Shown piece by piece: positions 8,260-17,153 of a stretch of DNA of 64,000 nt (position 1 is the stretch's first letter; each line of letters starts with the position of its first letter). The position numbers were made by a program, and so were the translations under genes. Origin of the DNA: Lachnospiraceae bacterium (GTDB lineage: Bacteria > Bacillota > Clostridia > Lachnospirales > Lachnospiraceae); assembly GCA_910574805.1 (NCBI GenBank), contig CAJTCV010000005.1:62001-126000 (forward strand). Reading direction: 5' to 3'. Below the pieces are notes generated by a model, which was not told the DNA's origin, did no database searches, and saw nothing but the letters and a program-made list of their open reading frames with translations.

Positions 8260-9744
8260 ATGAACAACATTCCAGAAGTAAAAATCGGTATCGTGGCAGT
8301 GAGCCGCGACTGTTTCCCGGAGTCTCTGTCCGTGAACAGGAGAAAAGCACTGGTGGCTGCATACCAGGCAAAATACGACGGAGCGGATATCTATGAATGT
8401 CCGGTCTGTATCGTGGAAAGCGAGATCCATATGGTGCAGGCGCTGGAGGACGTAAAGGCGGCAGGATGCAACGCGCTGGTGGTTTACCTGGGCAACTTTG
8501 GTCCGGAAATCTCCGAGACCCTGCTGGCAAAGCATTTTGAGGGACCGAAGATGTTCGTGGCAGCGGCGGAGGAATCCGGTGACAACCTGATCCAGGGCCG
8601 CGGGGACGCTTACTGCGGCATGCTGAATGCAAGCTACAACCTGGCTCTTCGGAACATCCGGGCCTATATACCGGAATATCCGGTAGGAACCGCAGAAGAG
8701 TGTGCGGATATGATCCATGAGTTCCTTCCCGTCGCAAGAGCCATCATCGGCCTTTCCGATCTGAAGATCATCAGCTTCGGACCGCGTCCGCTGAACTTCC
8801 TGGCATGCAATGCGCCCATCAAGCAGCTTTACAATCTGGGTGTGGAGATCGAGGAAAACTCCGAGCTTGACCTGTTCGAGGCATTCAACAAGCATGCGGG
8901 CGATCCCAGAATTCCGGAAGTGGTGGCAGATATGGAAGCAGAGCTTGGAGAGGGCAACAAAAAGCCGGAGATCCTTTCAAAGCTGGCACAGTATGAGCTG
9001 ACGCTCCTTGACTGGATTGAGGATCACAAGGGCTACCGGAAATATGTGGCGATTGCAGGCAAATGCTGGCCGGCATTCCAGACCCAGTTCGGCTTTGTTC
9101 CCTGCTATGTGAACAGCCGTCTGACCGGACGGGGCATTCCGGTATCCTGCGAGGTGGATATCTACGGCTGCTTAAGCGAGTTCATCGGAACCTGCGTCAG
9201 CAATGATGTGGTGACGCTTCTGGATATCAACAACACGGTGCCCTACGATCTCTACAATGAGGACATCAAGGGCAAATATGACTACACCAGCAACGATGTG
9301 TTCATGGGCTTCCACTGCGGCAACACCAGCACGAAGAAGCTGTCCTTCTGCCAGATGAAATACCAGCTGATCATGGCAAGAAGTCTTCCGGAGGAAGTAA
9401 CTCAGGGTACCCTTGAGGGAGATATCACCCCGGGCAACATCACATTCTTCCGCCTCCAGAGCACCGCTGACTGCAGGCTGAGGGCTTATGTGGCCAACGG
9501 TGAGGTCCTTCCGGTTGCCACCCGTTCCTTCGGCGGCATCGGCATCTTTGCCATTCCGGAGATGAAGCGGTTCTATCGTCATGTGCTGATCGAGGGCAAT
9601 TATCCCCATCACGGCGCGGTGGCATTCGGCCATTACGGCAAGGCACTGTTTGAAGTGTTCAAGTACATCGGCGTGGATGTGAACGAAATCGGCTACAACC
9701 AGCCGGCAGGCGTACGCTATCCGACGGAAAATCCGTTTGCATAA
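8260..9744 (+). CDS. L-fucose/L-arabinose isomerase-family enzyme
   Basis: A 494-residue cytoplasmic protein with the FucI/AraA fold. Candidate metal ligands are in VSCEVDIYG (near residue 305), LLDINNTVPYD (near 325) and GFHCGNTS (near 350). It should interconvert an aldose and a ketose using a divalent metal, supplying the operon's kinase. The N-terminal domain starts PEVKIGIVAVSRDCFP. AGGAGG at 8246-8251 precedes ATG 8260. Family members act on L-fucose, L-arabinose, D-arabinose or modified sugars, so only the aldose-ketose isomerase role is safe. The family assignment is firm. Confidence 0.85.
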   Translation: MNNIPEVKIGIVAVSRDCFPESLSVNRRKALVAAYQAKYDGADIYECPVCIVESEIHMVQALEDVKAAGCNALVVYLGNFGPEISETLLAKHFEGPKMFVAAAEESGDNLIQGRGDAYCGMLNASYNLALRNIRAYIPEYPVGTAEECADMIHEFLPVARAIIGLSDLKIISFGPRPLNFLACNAPIKQLYNLGVEIEENSELDLFEAFNKHAGDPRIPEVVADMEAELGEGNKKPEILSKLAQYELTLLDWIEDHKGYRKYVAIAGKCWPAFQTQFGFVPCYVNSRLTGRGIPVSCEVDIYGCLSEFIGTCVSNDVVTLLDINNTVPYDLYNEDIKGKYDYTSNDVFMGFHCGNTSTKKLSFCQMKYQLIMARSLPEEVTQGTLEGDITPGNITFFRLQSTADCRLRAYVANGEVLPVATRSFGGIGIFAIPEMKRFYRHVLIEGNYPHHGAVAFGHYGKALFEVFKYIGVDVNEIGYNQPAGVRYPTENPFA

Positions 9745-9813
9745 GATCTGTTTTCAAGAGGCTGCCGCCATGCGGTGGCCTCTTTGAGAAATCGGCTTCT
9801 TTGAAGACAGATC
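9745..9813 (+). terminator. Terminator hairpin nested in a larger inverted repeat
   Basis: AAGAGGC at 9756-9762 and GCCTCTT at 9778-9784, with inner GCCGC/GCGGT, form a strong hairpin. Outside it, GATCTGTTTTCAA (9745-9757) pairs with TTGAAGACAGATC (9801-9813) with one mismatch, and overlaps the hairpin foot by two bases. It separates the isomerase from the sensor operon. Confidence 0.6.
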
Positions 9814-9838
9814 GAAGATGCTGACTGGGGGAGGCTGT

Positions 9839-10867
9839 ATGAGTCAGAAAAAGACAGCACTTCTTCTGATGCTCCTTACCGGCATGACTCTTTGTCTGGT
9901 GGTGTTCCGGCAGAGGGTTCATAAATGGAACGGGAGCGAAGAAGGAGCGTATGAGATCTATGACAGACATTATGTGATGATCACAGGCCGGGAGGACAGT
10001 GATTTCTGGGACCGTGTCTATGAAAGCGCGCTTGCGGAAGGAAAAAAACGGAGCGTTTACGTGGAGCGTTTCGGCGAGGATCTGGCGGTGGAATACGGGA
10101 GAAATGAGCTTCTCAGGCTGGCTATGCAGGCGTCGGTGGACGGGATCATCGTTCCTGGAGATGAAGAAGAGGAGACCATCGCGCTTCTGCAGGAAGTGGT
10201 GGAGCAGGGAATCCCGGTGGTAAATGTGCTGCAGGACAGCACCGGGAGTATCCGCCAGTGTTTCGTGGGAAACAACAGCTATAATCTGGGTCAGGACTAC
10301 GGCCGGCAGATTCTGGAACTTTTAGCAGAGGAAAAGGATACAGAAGAGGTCGGTGCAGCGGTGAAAGAGCCGGTGCGCGTCCTGGTGCTGGTGGACGAGA
10401 ACCGGATGGATACCAGCCAGAATCTGGTTCTTCTGGGGATTCGGGAGACACTGGAAAATGCAGGGGTGGATGCGGACCGTGTATCTGTGGAGACCAGCCT
10501 GGTGGACAACAGCCGGGGATTCAGCTCGGAAGAATCCATCCGGGATATTTTCCTGGACGCCGGGAAACTGCCGGATATTCTGGTATGCTTAAGCGCGGTT
10601 CATACCAGATGCGCCTATCAGGCGGCAGTGGATTACAATAAGGTGGGGATTGTGCAGATGCTGGGGTATTATGATTCGGATGCGATCCTGGAGGCGGTGT
10701 CCAAAAATATACTCCGCTCCACCATTGCTCTGGACACGGAGCAGATGGGGAGACTCTGCGTGCAGGCGCTGGACGAGTATGTAAGGACCGGCTACACCAA
10801 CAACTATATGGCTGTGGACACACGGCTGATCACGGCAGAGGAAGCAGGAAGGCTGGTGGAAAGATGA
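9839..10867 (+). CDS. Membrane-anchored sugar-binding sensor protein (XylFII-like)
   Basis: A 342-residue protein with an N-terminal hydrophobic anchor (about residues 7-23) but no lipobox, then a type I periplasmic-binding fold like the ribose/xylose-binding family (MQASVDGIIVPGDEE; LDTEQMGRL near the end). It overlaps the histidine kinase gene downstream by ATGA. The order binding protein - kinase - regulator resembles the XylFII-LytS-YesN type of D-xylose sensing system described in Clostridium beijerinckii, where the binding protein passes ligand occupancy to the kinase. By analogy it senses an extracellular sugar rather than delivering it. GGGGGAGG before ATG 9839 supports this start over an upstream ATG at 9818. 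Confidence 0.75.
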   Translation: MSQKKTALLLMLLTGMTLCLVVFRQRVHKWNGSEEGAYEIYDRHYVMITGREDSDFWDRVYESALAEGKKRSVYVERFGEDLAVEYGRNELLRLAMQASVDGIIVPGDEEEETIALLQEVVEQGIPVVNVLQDSTGSIRQCFVGNNSYNLGQDYGRQILELLAEEKDTEEVGAAVKEPVRVLVLVDENRMDTSQNLVLLGIRETLENAGVDADRVSVETSLVDNSRGFSSEESIRDIFLDAGKLPDILVCLSAVHTRCAYQAAVDYNKVGIVQMLGYYDSDAILEAVSKNILRSTIALDTEQMGRLCVQALDEYVRTGYTNNYMAVDTRLITAEEAGRLVER

Positions 10868-12387
10868 AGGACCAGGAGGAACATTTCGGCCGTCTGAATG
10901 CATTTCTCCGGAAAAAATGGAAGAATCTGACCCTTCAGCAGAAGCTGACCGCACTCTTTTTACTGACGGCAGTGATTGTCCTGGCGGTCAATTTATATAT
11001 GTTTACGCTGATCAACGAGATGACCGGCAGAGTGGAAGAGGTCTATGTCAGTAACGTGACCCTGAACGAGCTGTCCGGCGCCCTGGACCGGGTGCAGGAC
11101 AGCATGGAGGAATATCTGAATACCAAAAGCTCCGATGCCATGGAGGATTATTACCGGAGCGAACAGGCTTACCGGGAACGGCTGGACAGGCTGAATACAC
11201 AGGCCACAGACAACCAGATGCTCCTGACAGAGAAAAATATCCGCGGACTGTCCGAGAGCTATCTGGAGCTGGCGGCAGAAGCGATCCAGGCGAAGCGGGG
11301 CAGAAATGTGGAGAAATACGGAAAGCTCTATGAAGATTTATCCATTTTGTACGAAGAGATTCACACCTTTATCTACAGCCTGAACAATGCCCAGTTTAAA
11401 GACAACTCCAGAAATTATCAGGTGCTTCTCAGTTCCCTGCGCTACATGGAGTTTATCAGTATCGCCGTACTGCTTCTGGTTCTTCTGGGAAATATCAGTC
11501 TGATCGTGGTAAGCACCAGGAGCGTTACAAGGCCTCTGCACCGGCTGGCAAGGGCGGCAGGCGAAGTGTCCGGAGGCAATTTTGACATCGGACAGATCCC
11601 GGTCCAGAGCATGGACGAGGTGGGGATTGTGACCAATACGTTCAACGAGATGGTGGAAAACATCCGGAATTATATTGAGCAGCTCAGGGAGACCATGGAG
11701 CGGGAAAATCAGCTGAAAGAGCGGGAGCTGATGATGCAGAGCCATTTAAAAGATGCGCAGTTAAAGTATTTACAGGCTCAGATCAATCCGCATTTTCTGT
11801 TCAATACCCTGAATGCAGGAGCTCAGCTGGCCATGATGGAAGAGGCAGACAGGACCGGGCGTTTTCTGGAAAACGTGGCGGAATTTTTCCGGTACAATGT
11901 GCGCAAGAACGACGAGGATGCCACGCTGAAAGAGGAAATTCATCTGGTGGACAACTACGTCTATATTCTGAATGTGCGTTTTTCCGGTGAGATTCTCTTT
12001 TCCAAGGAGGTTGACCGGTCGCTTCTGGATATGAGGGTGCCCAGCATGATCCTGCAGCCTCTGGTGGAGAATTCTTTCAACTACGGGATCCGCAATATCA
12101 GCTGGAGGGGGAGGATCGAGCTGTCCGTCTACCGGAGAGAGGAAGAGATCTGCATCAGTATCTGGGACAACGGAGCCGGCATGGAGCCGGAACGGATTGA
12201 GCAGGTACTCTGCGGTCATGCAGGGGAGGCAGAGCCGTCCTCCGGCTCCAACGGCGTGGGTCTGAAAAATGTAATGGAGCGGCTGAAGCTGTATTTCCGC
12301 GGTCAGGCCAGACTGCAGATTTTCAGCGAGGGAGAAGGCACCGGCACCGAGGTGCTGATCACAATTTTGGGGAATTCGGAACCATAA
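10864..12387 (+). CDS. Sensor histidine kinase, YesM/LytS-like
   Basis: A 507-residue membrane kinase. One helix lies at about residues 23-45, followed by an extracytoplasmic helical region of about 150 residues, a second helix near 197-218, a HAMP segment to about 272, then a coiled coil. The His_kinase block is QINPHFLFNTL with His310 as phosphoacceptor, and the HATPase_c domain carries LVENSFNYGIR and SNGVGLKNV. It should phosphorylate the AraC-type regulator encoded next. The coupled upstream binding protein is its likely input module. The 308-base gap to the regulator gene is filled by a tandem repeat. Confidence 0.9.
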   Translation: MKDQEEHFGRLNAFLRKKWKNLTLQQKLTALFLLTAVIVLAVNLYMFTLINEMTGRVEEVYVSNVTLNELSGALDRVQDSMEEYLNTKSSDAMEDYYRSEQAYRERLDRLNTQATDNQMLLTEKNIRGLSESYLELAAEAIQAKRGRNVEKYGKLYEDLSILYEEIHTFIYSLNNAQFKDNSRNYQVLLSSLRYMEFISIAVLLLVLLGNISLIVVSTRSVTRPLHRLARAAGEVSGGNFDIGQIPVQSMDEVGIVTNTFNEMVENIRNYIEQLRETMERENQLKERELMMQSHLKDAQLKYLQAQINPHFLFNTLNAGAQLAMMEEADRTGRFLENVAEFFRYNVRKNDEDATLKEEIHLVDNYVYILNVRFSGEILFSKEVDRSLLDMRVPSMILQPLVENSFNYGIRNISWRGRIELSVYRREEEICISIWDNGAGMEPERIEQVLCGHAGEAEPSSGSNGVGLKNVMERLKLYFRGQARLQIFSEGEGTGTEVLITILGNSEP

Positions 12388-12430
12388 AGCCGCCCCTGTG
12401 CCCGCACAGATACAAAGTTCCGGATCATGT

Positions 12431-12675
12431 AAGACCGGACGGCGTCCGGGATGAAGTAAAACTGTAAAACAGCGCAAGTCCGGAAAGCGTCCGGAAAGAA
12501 GCAAAACTGGGAAACAGCGCAAAACCAGACCGCATCCGGAAAGAAGCAAAACTGGGAAACAGCGCAAGTCCGAACAGCATCCGAAATAAAGTAAAACCAT
12601 GAAACAGCATAAGATCAGACGGTGTCTGAGCAGAAATGGAACTGAAAAACAGAGTAAATCCGGGGCGAAGCAAAC
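12431..12675. repeat. Five-copy 45-bp tandem repeat between kinase and regulator genes
   Basis: Units begin at 12431, 12476, 12521, 12566 and 12611, with a partial sixth from 12656. Copies 2 and 3 are most alike; the outer copies are degenerate. Most units have a TCCGG...CCGGA-type inverted element and an A-rich part with AAAACTG and AACAGCGC. The period is exactly 15 codons, so open frames cross it on the minus strand, but no start with ribosome site or homologous product supports coding. Confidence 0.85.
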
Positions 12676-12695
12676 TTCAAATCAGGAGGGAATTT

Positions 12696-14294
12696 ATGTA
12701 CAGAATCATGCTGGCAGACGACGAGGGGATCGTACTGGATTCCCTGAAGATGATCATTGAGAAACATTTTCCGGGGCAGTGCCAGATGGAGACGGCGAAA
12801 ACCGGACGGGACGTGATCGAACTGGCGGAGAGCTTCCGGCCGGACATTGCGTTTATGGACATCCAGATGCCCGGGATCAACGGGATCGAGGCCATCCGGG
12901 AGATCAAGAAAAGCAGCCCTTCTGTGGTATTTATCATCCTGTCTGCCTATGACAAATTCGACTATGCCAAAGAAGCCATCAACCTGGGCGTGCTGGAATA
13001 TGTCAATAAGCCCTTCAGCGCCAGAAGCATCACGGAGGTGCTGGAAAAGGCACTCAAAGCCATCGATTCCAGAAGAAAAAAACGCAGCGACGACCTGCGG
13101 ATCCGGGAGAAGATGGAGACGGTCACGCCGATCATTGAAAACGGCTTTATCTACGCGATGATGTTTCAGGAGATCTCCCTGGAGGATGTGGAAAATTACC
13201 GGCAGCTTCTGAGTATGAAAGCGGACTATGGCTGCATGTTGGCGCTGGCGGTGGGGGATGACCATCACGGCAACCGGATGACCAACACCGTGGGCGCCGG
13301 CTTTCGGACCCAGCTGAATTATGCAAAAGTGCGGGAGACAGTGAAGGAAACCTGGGACTGTGTGGTAGGATCGGTCATTTCCAATAAGATCCCGGTCTTT
13401 CTTCCTATGAAAAAACAGAAGATGGATTATGAGGAACGCATCGGGATGATCGATGTGTGCCGGGAACTGACGAGAAAGTTAAAACGGGCCACGGACATCA
13501 CGTTCCGGATCGGCATTGGTTCCGTCCGGAGGCTGAACAAAAGTATGGATTCCTATGAGGAAGCACTGAAGGCGCTGGTCAGTTCCACCGGAAGCGTGGC
13601 CCATGTGGATGATCTGCCGATTCAGTGCCGGTACGACGAGGAATATCCCATTGATCTGGAAAAAGAACTGTTCGACAGTCTGGAAAGCGGCATGACAGAG
13701 GAATGCGAACGGGCGGCAGGACGTTATTTTGACTGGATGCTGGACAACTACGACGAGAAAAATTTAAGCGTCCGCTTAAAGACGCTGGAGTTTGTCCTGT
13801 ATGCGGAGCATACGGCCTATCTGAACGGAGGTATGACCTACCATTTTACCGAGCGGGAACATTATCTGCCCCTGGTTGTAAATGCAAAACGAAACAGCGA
13901 TCTGCGTCCCTGGTTCGTGGAGCGGTTCAAGGAGAGCTGCAGGAACATGACCACCAAGAAGGAAGAACATGAAAATCAGCTGGTGGTCCGGGCGCAGGAG
14001 TATATCCGGGAAAATTATCACAGGGATCTGTCCCTGGATGAGGTATCCCGCCATATGGACTTAAGTCCCTATTATTTCAGCAAGCTTTTTAAGGAAGAGA
14101 CCGGCGGCAATTTTGTAGAATATGTGACCAGTCTGCGGATCACAAAGGCGAAGGAGCTGCTGGCAGGAGACGGGGGCAGCATGAAAGAGATCTGCGGGGC
14201 GGTAGGATACAGCGATCCCAATTACTTCAGCCGCATTTTTAAGAAAAACACAGGCGTGACGCCTACGGAATACCGGGAGAGTGAGCGGACATGA
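12696..14294 (+). CDS. AraC-type response regulator (YesN-like)
   Basis: A 532-residue two-component regulator. The receiver domain is at residues 1-120 with acidic residues in LADDEG and phosphoacceptor Asp55 in FMDIQMPG. A linker of about 280 residues follows. The C-terminal domain has two AraC-type helix-turn-helix motifs (LSLDEVSRHMDLSPYYFSKL and the final GYSDPNYFSRIFKKNTGVTP). AGGAGGG precedes ATG 12696; an in-frame upstream ATG at 12636 falls in the tandem repeat. Its stop overlaps the next gene by ATGA. The likely target is the promoter region in front of the ChvE-like gene. Confidence 0.9.
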   Translation: MYRIMLADDEGIVLDSLKMIIEKHFPGQCQMETAKTGRDVIELAESFRPDIAFMDIQMPGINGIEAIREIKKSSPSVVFIILSAYDKFDYAKEAINLGVLEYVNKPFSARSITEVLEKALKAIDSRRKKRSDDLRIREKMETVTPIIENGFIYAMMFQEISLEDVENYRQLLSMKADYGCMLALAVGDDHHGNRMTNTVGAGFRTQLNYAKVRETVKETWDCVVGSVISNKIPVFLPMKKQKMDYEERIGMIDVCRELTRKLKRATDITFRIGIGSVRRLNKSMDSYEEALKALVSSTGSVAHVDDLPIQCRYDEEYPIDLEKELFDSLESGMTEECERAAGRYFDWMLDNYDEKNLSVRLKTLEFVLYAEHTAYLNGGMTYHFTEREHYLPLVVNAKRNSDLRPWFVERFKESCRNMTTKKEEHENQLVVRAQEYIRENYHRDLSLDEVSRHMDLSPYYFSKLFKEETGGNFVEYVTSLRITKAKELLAGDGGSMKEICGAVGYSDPNYFSRIFKKNTGVTPTEYRESERT

Positions 14295-15418
14295 GAAAAA
14301 GATCCGGCAAAAAATGGAACACAGGTCTGGCATTACTTCTGTGCCTCGCCGGACTGTCCGGCTGCCAAAATGCGTCGGGACTTCCGGAAACATCGGAGAC
14401 AGAACAGGAAGAGCGCATACAGATCGGGATCACTTTTGATTCCTTTATTATTGAGCGATGGCAGAGAGACCGGGATGTCTTTGTGTCCGCTGCCCAGGAG
14501 CTGGGGGCAGAAGTAAATGTTCAGAATGCCAATGGAGACATGGAAGAGCAGATCGCCCAGATGGATTATTTTATCCAGAAGGAGATGGACGTGATCGTGG
14601 TGGTCATGGTGGCCAGTGATGAGGACGAAAGCGGGCTGATCGAGGCGGTGGGACGGGCGCAGAAGGCCGGGATTCCGGTGGTGGCCTATGACCGCCTGAT
14701 TCTGAATGCGGATGTGGATCTCTACATCTCCTTTGACAATGTCCAGGTGGGACGGCTTATGGCAGAACATATGCAGGAACATCTTGGGGAAGGCGGGGAG
14801 CTGCTTCAGGTGTGCGGTCCCATGGCGGATTACAATGTACCTCAGGTCATGGAGGGATTTGAAGAGGTTCTTGAGGACAGTGATCTGGAGATCATGGAAA
14901 CCGAATACGCAGAAGAATGGCTTGCGGAGACCGGATTTACCGCCACAGGTGCCTATCTGAAGACCCACTATGAGGTGGACGGGGTTATGTGCGGCAATGA
15001 CAGTATCGCCGGCCATGCGGTCCGTGCCCTGTCAGAACGCCGTATGGCAGGAAAAGTGTGCGTGGTGGGGCAGGATGCCGATCTGGACGCCTGCCAGCGC
15101 ATTGTGGAAGGAACCCAGTGCATGACGGTCTACAAACCGGTGGAAAAGCTGGCCAGGCGTGCGGCGGAACTGGCGGTTGCCCTGGCAGAAGGAAGCCGGA
15201 TTGCGACAGCGGGTGCGGCCGGTTCGGAACCTGCATCCAGCGGGAATTCCGGTACAGATCCGCAGGAAATAAAGGTCCAGGGATCCATCCATGACGGAAC
15301 CTGGCAGGTTCCTTACGAGTGTCTGGAGCCGGTGGCGGTCACAAGGGAAAATATGGATGAGGTGATCACCGGGAAATACCATGAAGAGAGCGACATTTAT
15401 CTGAACGTCCGGAACTGA
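14291..15418 (+). CDS. Sugar-binding lipoprotein, XylF-like
   Basis: A 375-residue periplasmic-binding-type protein. It has a signal sequence ending in lipobox LSGC near residue 22, then the XylF/ChvE-like pattern: IGITFDSFIIERWQRDRD (near residue 43), VVAYDRLILNADVDLYISFDN (near 133) and MCGNDSIAGHAVRAL. It is encoded after the regulator by a 4-bp overlap, not with transporter genes, so it may serve sensing or feed the MmsAB permease as a second binding protein. It is diverged from the ChvE-like protein encoded next but shares the YDRLILN core. The C-terminal part has a low-complexity Gly/Ala/Ser insert. Confidence 0.83.
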   Translation: MRKRSGKKWNTGLALLLCLAGLSGCQNASGLPETSETEQEERIQIGITFDSFIIERWQRDRDVFVSAAQELGAEVNVQNANGDMEEQIAQMDYFIQKEMDVIVVVMVASDEDESGLIEAVGRAQKAGIPVVAYDRLILNADVDLYISFDNVQVGRLMAEHMQEHLGEGGELLQVCGPMADYNVPQVMEGFEEVLEDSDLEIMETEYAEEWLAETGFTATGAYLKTHYEVDGVMCGNDSIAGHAVRALSERRMAGKVCVVGQDADLDACQRIVEGTQCMTVYKPVEKLARRAAELAVALAEGSRIATAGAAGSEPASSGNSGTDPQEIKVQGSIHDGTWQVPYECLEPVAVTRENMDEVITGKYHEESDIYLNVRN

Positions 15419-15816
15419 GCCGGGCGTTTGGCAGCAGAGATAATTGGAGCATGATAAAGGACGTATAAAACAGCAAAGTTGTTTTTTCAACGTTCAGGAC
15501 ACCAAAATGATGTGGGAAGTCTGAGTAATTGAAACTCAGAGGTTCTACCATATGGGACAGGTATCGATTTCTTTGGGTATTTAACAGATGCTGGTCATTA
15601 GCCGGCGGAATCATGTCGGATGTTGTTTTTTATCTGCTTTTTAATATGATGACTGGATATTTTTGCACAGGACAAGTTCCGAAACCACAAAAATATCCAG
15701 TTTTTTCTGTTTGTGTAAAGGTTGTGCTATACAAAATGTACAGAAAATGACAAGTTTATCCTGCCTGATCTGTGGTATATTCATACTGTAAAAAACAGTT
15801 AAGGGAGGAATTTTAG
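15419..15816 (+). promoter_or_regulatory. Long leader and control region of the ChvE-like importer
   Basis: A 398-base gap without a gene. It holds a small GTTG-T6-CAAC hairpin near 15478, a CTGAGT/ACTCAG hairpin near 15521-15539, and a perfect 14-bp inverted repeat at 15652-15665 and 15688-15701 followed by six T (intrinsic terminator-like). TATACA at 15728-15733 is a possible -10 box with a poor -35, as expected for an activator-dependent promoter. This is the best candidate target of the AraC-type regulator. Confidence 0.5.
15652..15706 (+). terminator. Terminator-like 14-bp inverted repeat upstream of chvE
   Basis: ACTGGATATTTTTG pairs perfectly with CAAAAATATCCAGT across a 22-base loop and is followed by TTTTTT. 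It could end transcripts from the sensor operon before the importer promoter, or be a protein-binding site. Confidence 0.55.
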
Positions 15817-17043
15817 ATGAAAAGAAAATTACTTGGTGCTTTCTTAAGTACCGCAATGGTTGCTTCTCTGGTGGTTGGATGCGGCGGCGGAAATGACAGT
15901 GCTGCAACGGATGCACCGGCTGAGACTGAGACTCCGGCAGAGGATGCAGCAGAGGATGCAACACCTGCAGAAGACACAGCAACAGAGGGCGCAGAGGCTC
16001 CCGCAGCAGGCGGCGGCAAGATCGGTATCTCCATGCCGACCCAGTCTCTGGAGCGCTGGAACCGAGACGGTGCTTATCTGGATGAGCAGTTCAAGGCAGC
16101 AGGCTTTGAGACGATCCTGACCTACTCGGATGACAAGACAGAGCAGCAGGTGAACGACATTCAGAACATGCTGGCAGACGGCGTGGATATGCTTGTCATC
16201 GCAGCCATCGACGGTAACGCACTCAATACCGCACTGGAAGGTGCAGCAGAGCAGAACATTCCGGTTATCTCCTATGACCGTCTGATCCTGAATGATGCTG
16301 CTTCCTACTATGTATCTTTTGATAACTATACGGTTGGCCAGCTTCAGGGAGAGTATATAGTAGAGGCTCTGGATCTTGCGAATGCAGGAGACAAGACCTA
16401 CAACATCGAGATCACCGCAGGTGACCCGGCAGACAACAATGCAACCTATTTCTATCAGGGTGCTATTGATGCGATTCAGCCGTATCTGGACAACGGCGCG
16501 CTGAACATCGTATCCGGACAGAAAGACTTTGATGCGGTTGCAACTCCGGGCTGGAAGACAGATACTGCGCTGGCAAGAGCACAGAACGTTCTTTCTTCCT
16601 ACTATGCAGACGGAACGCAGCTGGATGCATGGCTCTGCTCCAATGACTCCACCGCTCTTGGCGTAACGCAGGCTGTGACCTCTGACTATGCTGGCTCCAA
16701 CACCGTTGTGATCACCGGTCAGGACGGCGACGAGGCGAATCTGAAGAACATTGTGGACGGTGTTCAGACCATGACCGTTTACAAGAACGTAAGCAACGAG
16801 TCCATCGTGACGCTGGCTCTGGCAAAAGCGATCCTGGCAGGCGAAACCATCGACGAGTCCCTGATCCCGTCCTTTGGAATCGAGTGTGCATTTGACACCG
16901 AGTCCTATGAGACTTCCGCAGGCAACAAGTGCCCGTCCTTCCTGCTGGTACCCAATGTCATCACCAAGGACAATCTGCAGGATCTGGTGGACACCGGCCT
17001 GTACACCATGGGTGACGACGGATATCTGTCCGCGGCAAACTGA
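15817..17043 (+). CDS. chvE: Multiple-sugar-binding lipoprotein, ChvE-like
   Basis: A 408-residue solute-binding protein. Lipobox VVGC lies near residue 25, followed by an acidic Ala/Glu/Thr-rich linker to about residue 65 that holds the binding domain away from the membrane. The mature domain follows the Agrobacterium ChvE plan: GISMPTQSLERWNRDG, VIAAIDGNALNTAL, VISYDRLILN and VSFDNYTVGQLQ. Such proteins bind several aldoses. It is followed by its ATPase and permease genes, with a terminator-like hairpin between it and the ATPase that would let the binding protein be made in excess. GGGAGG precedes the ATG. Confidence 0.88.
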   Translation: MKRKLLGAFLSTAMVASLVVGCGGGNDSAATDAPAETETPAEDAAEDATPAEDTATEGAEAPAAGGGKIGISMPTQSLERWNRDGAYLDEQFKAAGFETILTYSDDKTEQQVNDIQNMLADGVDMLVIAAIDGNALNTALEGAAEQNIPVISYDRLILNDAASYYVSFDNYTVGQLQGEYIVEALDLANAGDKTYNIEITAGDPADNNATYFYQGAIDAIQPYLDNGALNIVSGQKDFDAVATPGWKTDTALARAQNVLSSYYADGTQLDAWLCSNDSTALGVTQAVTSDYAGSNTVVITGQDGDEANLKNIVDGVQTMTVYKNVSNESIVTLALAKAILAGETIDESLIPSFGIECAFDTESYETSAGNKCPSFLLVPNVITKDNLQDLVDTGLYTMGDDGYLSAAN

Positions 17044-17075
17044 TACATACCAAGACAAGCAAGTAAGACCTTAAA

Positions 17076-17106
17076 AAGGGCGGGGCGTCTGTCCCGCCTT
17101 TCTTTT
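17076..17106 (+). terminator. Attenuating terminator after chvE
   Basis: GGCGGG (17079-17084) pairs with CCCGCC (17093-17098), followed by TTTCTTTT. Partial readthrough would supply the downstream ATPase and permease. Confidence 0.65.
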
Positions 17107-17153
17107 CAGCCGGATACAGGCTTAAGAGAAGAGAGGGAAAGGAGGAGGAGCTT

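Noticed and set aside
12425-12673. Minus-strand open frame encoding 15-residue repeats across the 45-bp tandem repeat
   Set aside because: The frame exists because the period is a multiple of three; no ribosome site, no start context and no homologous product were seen.
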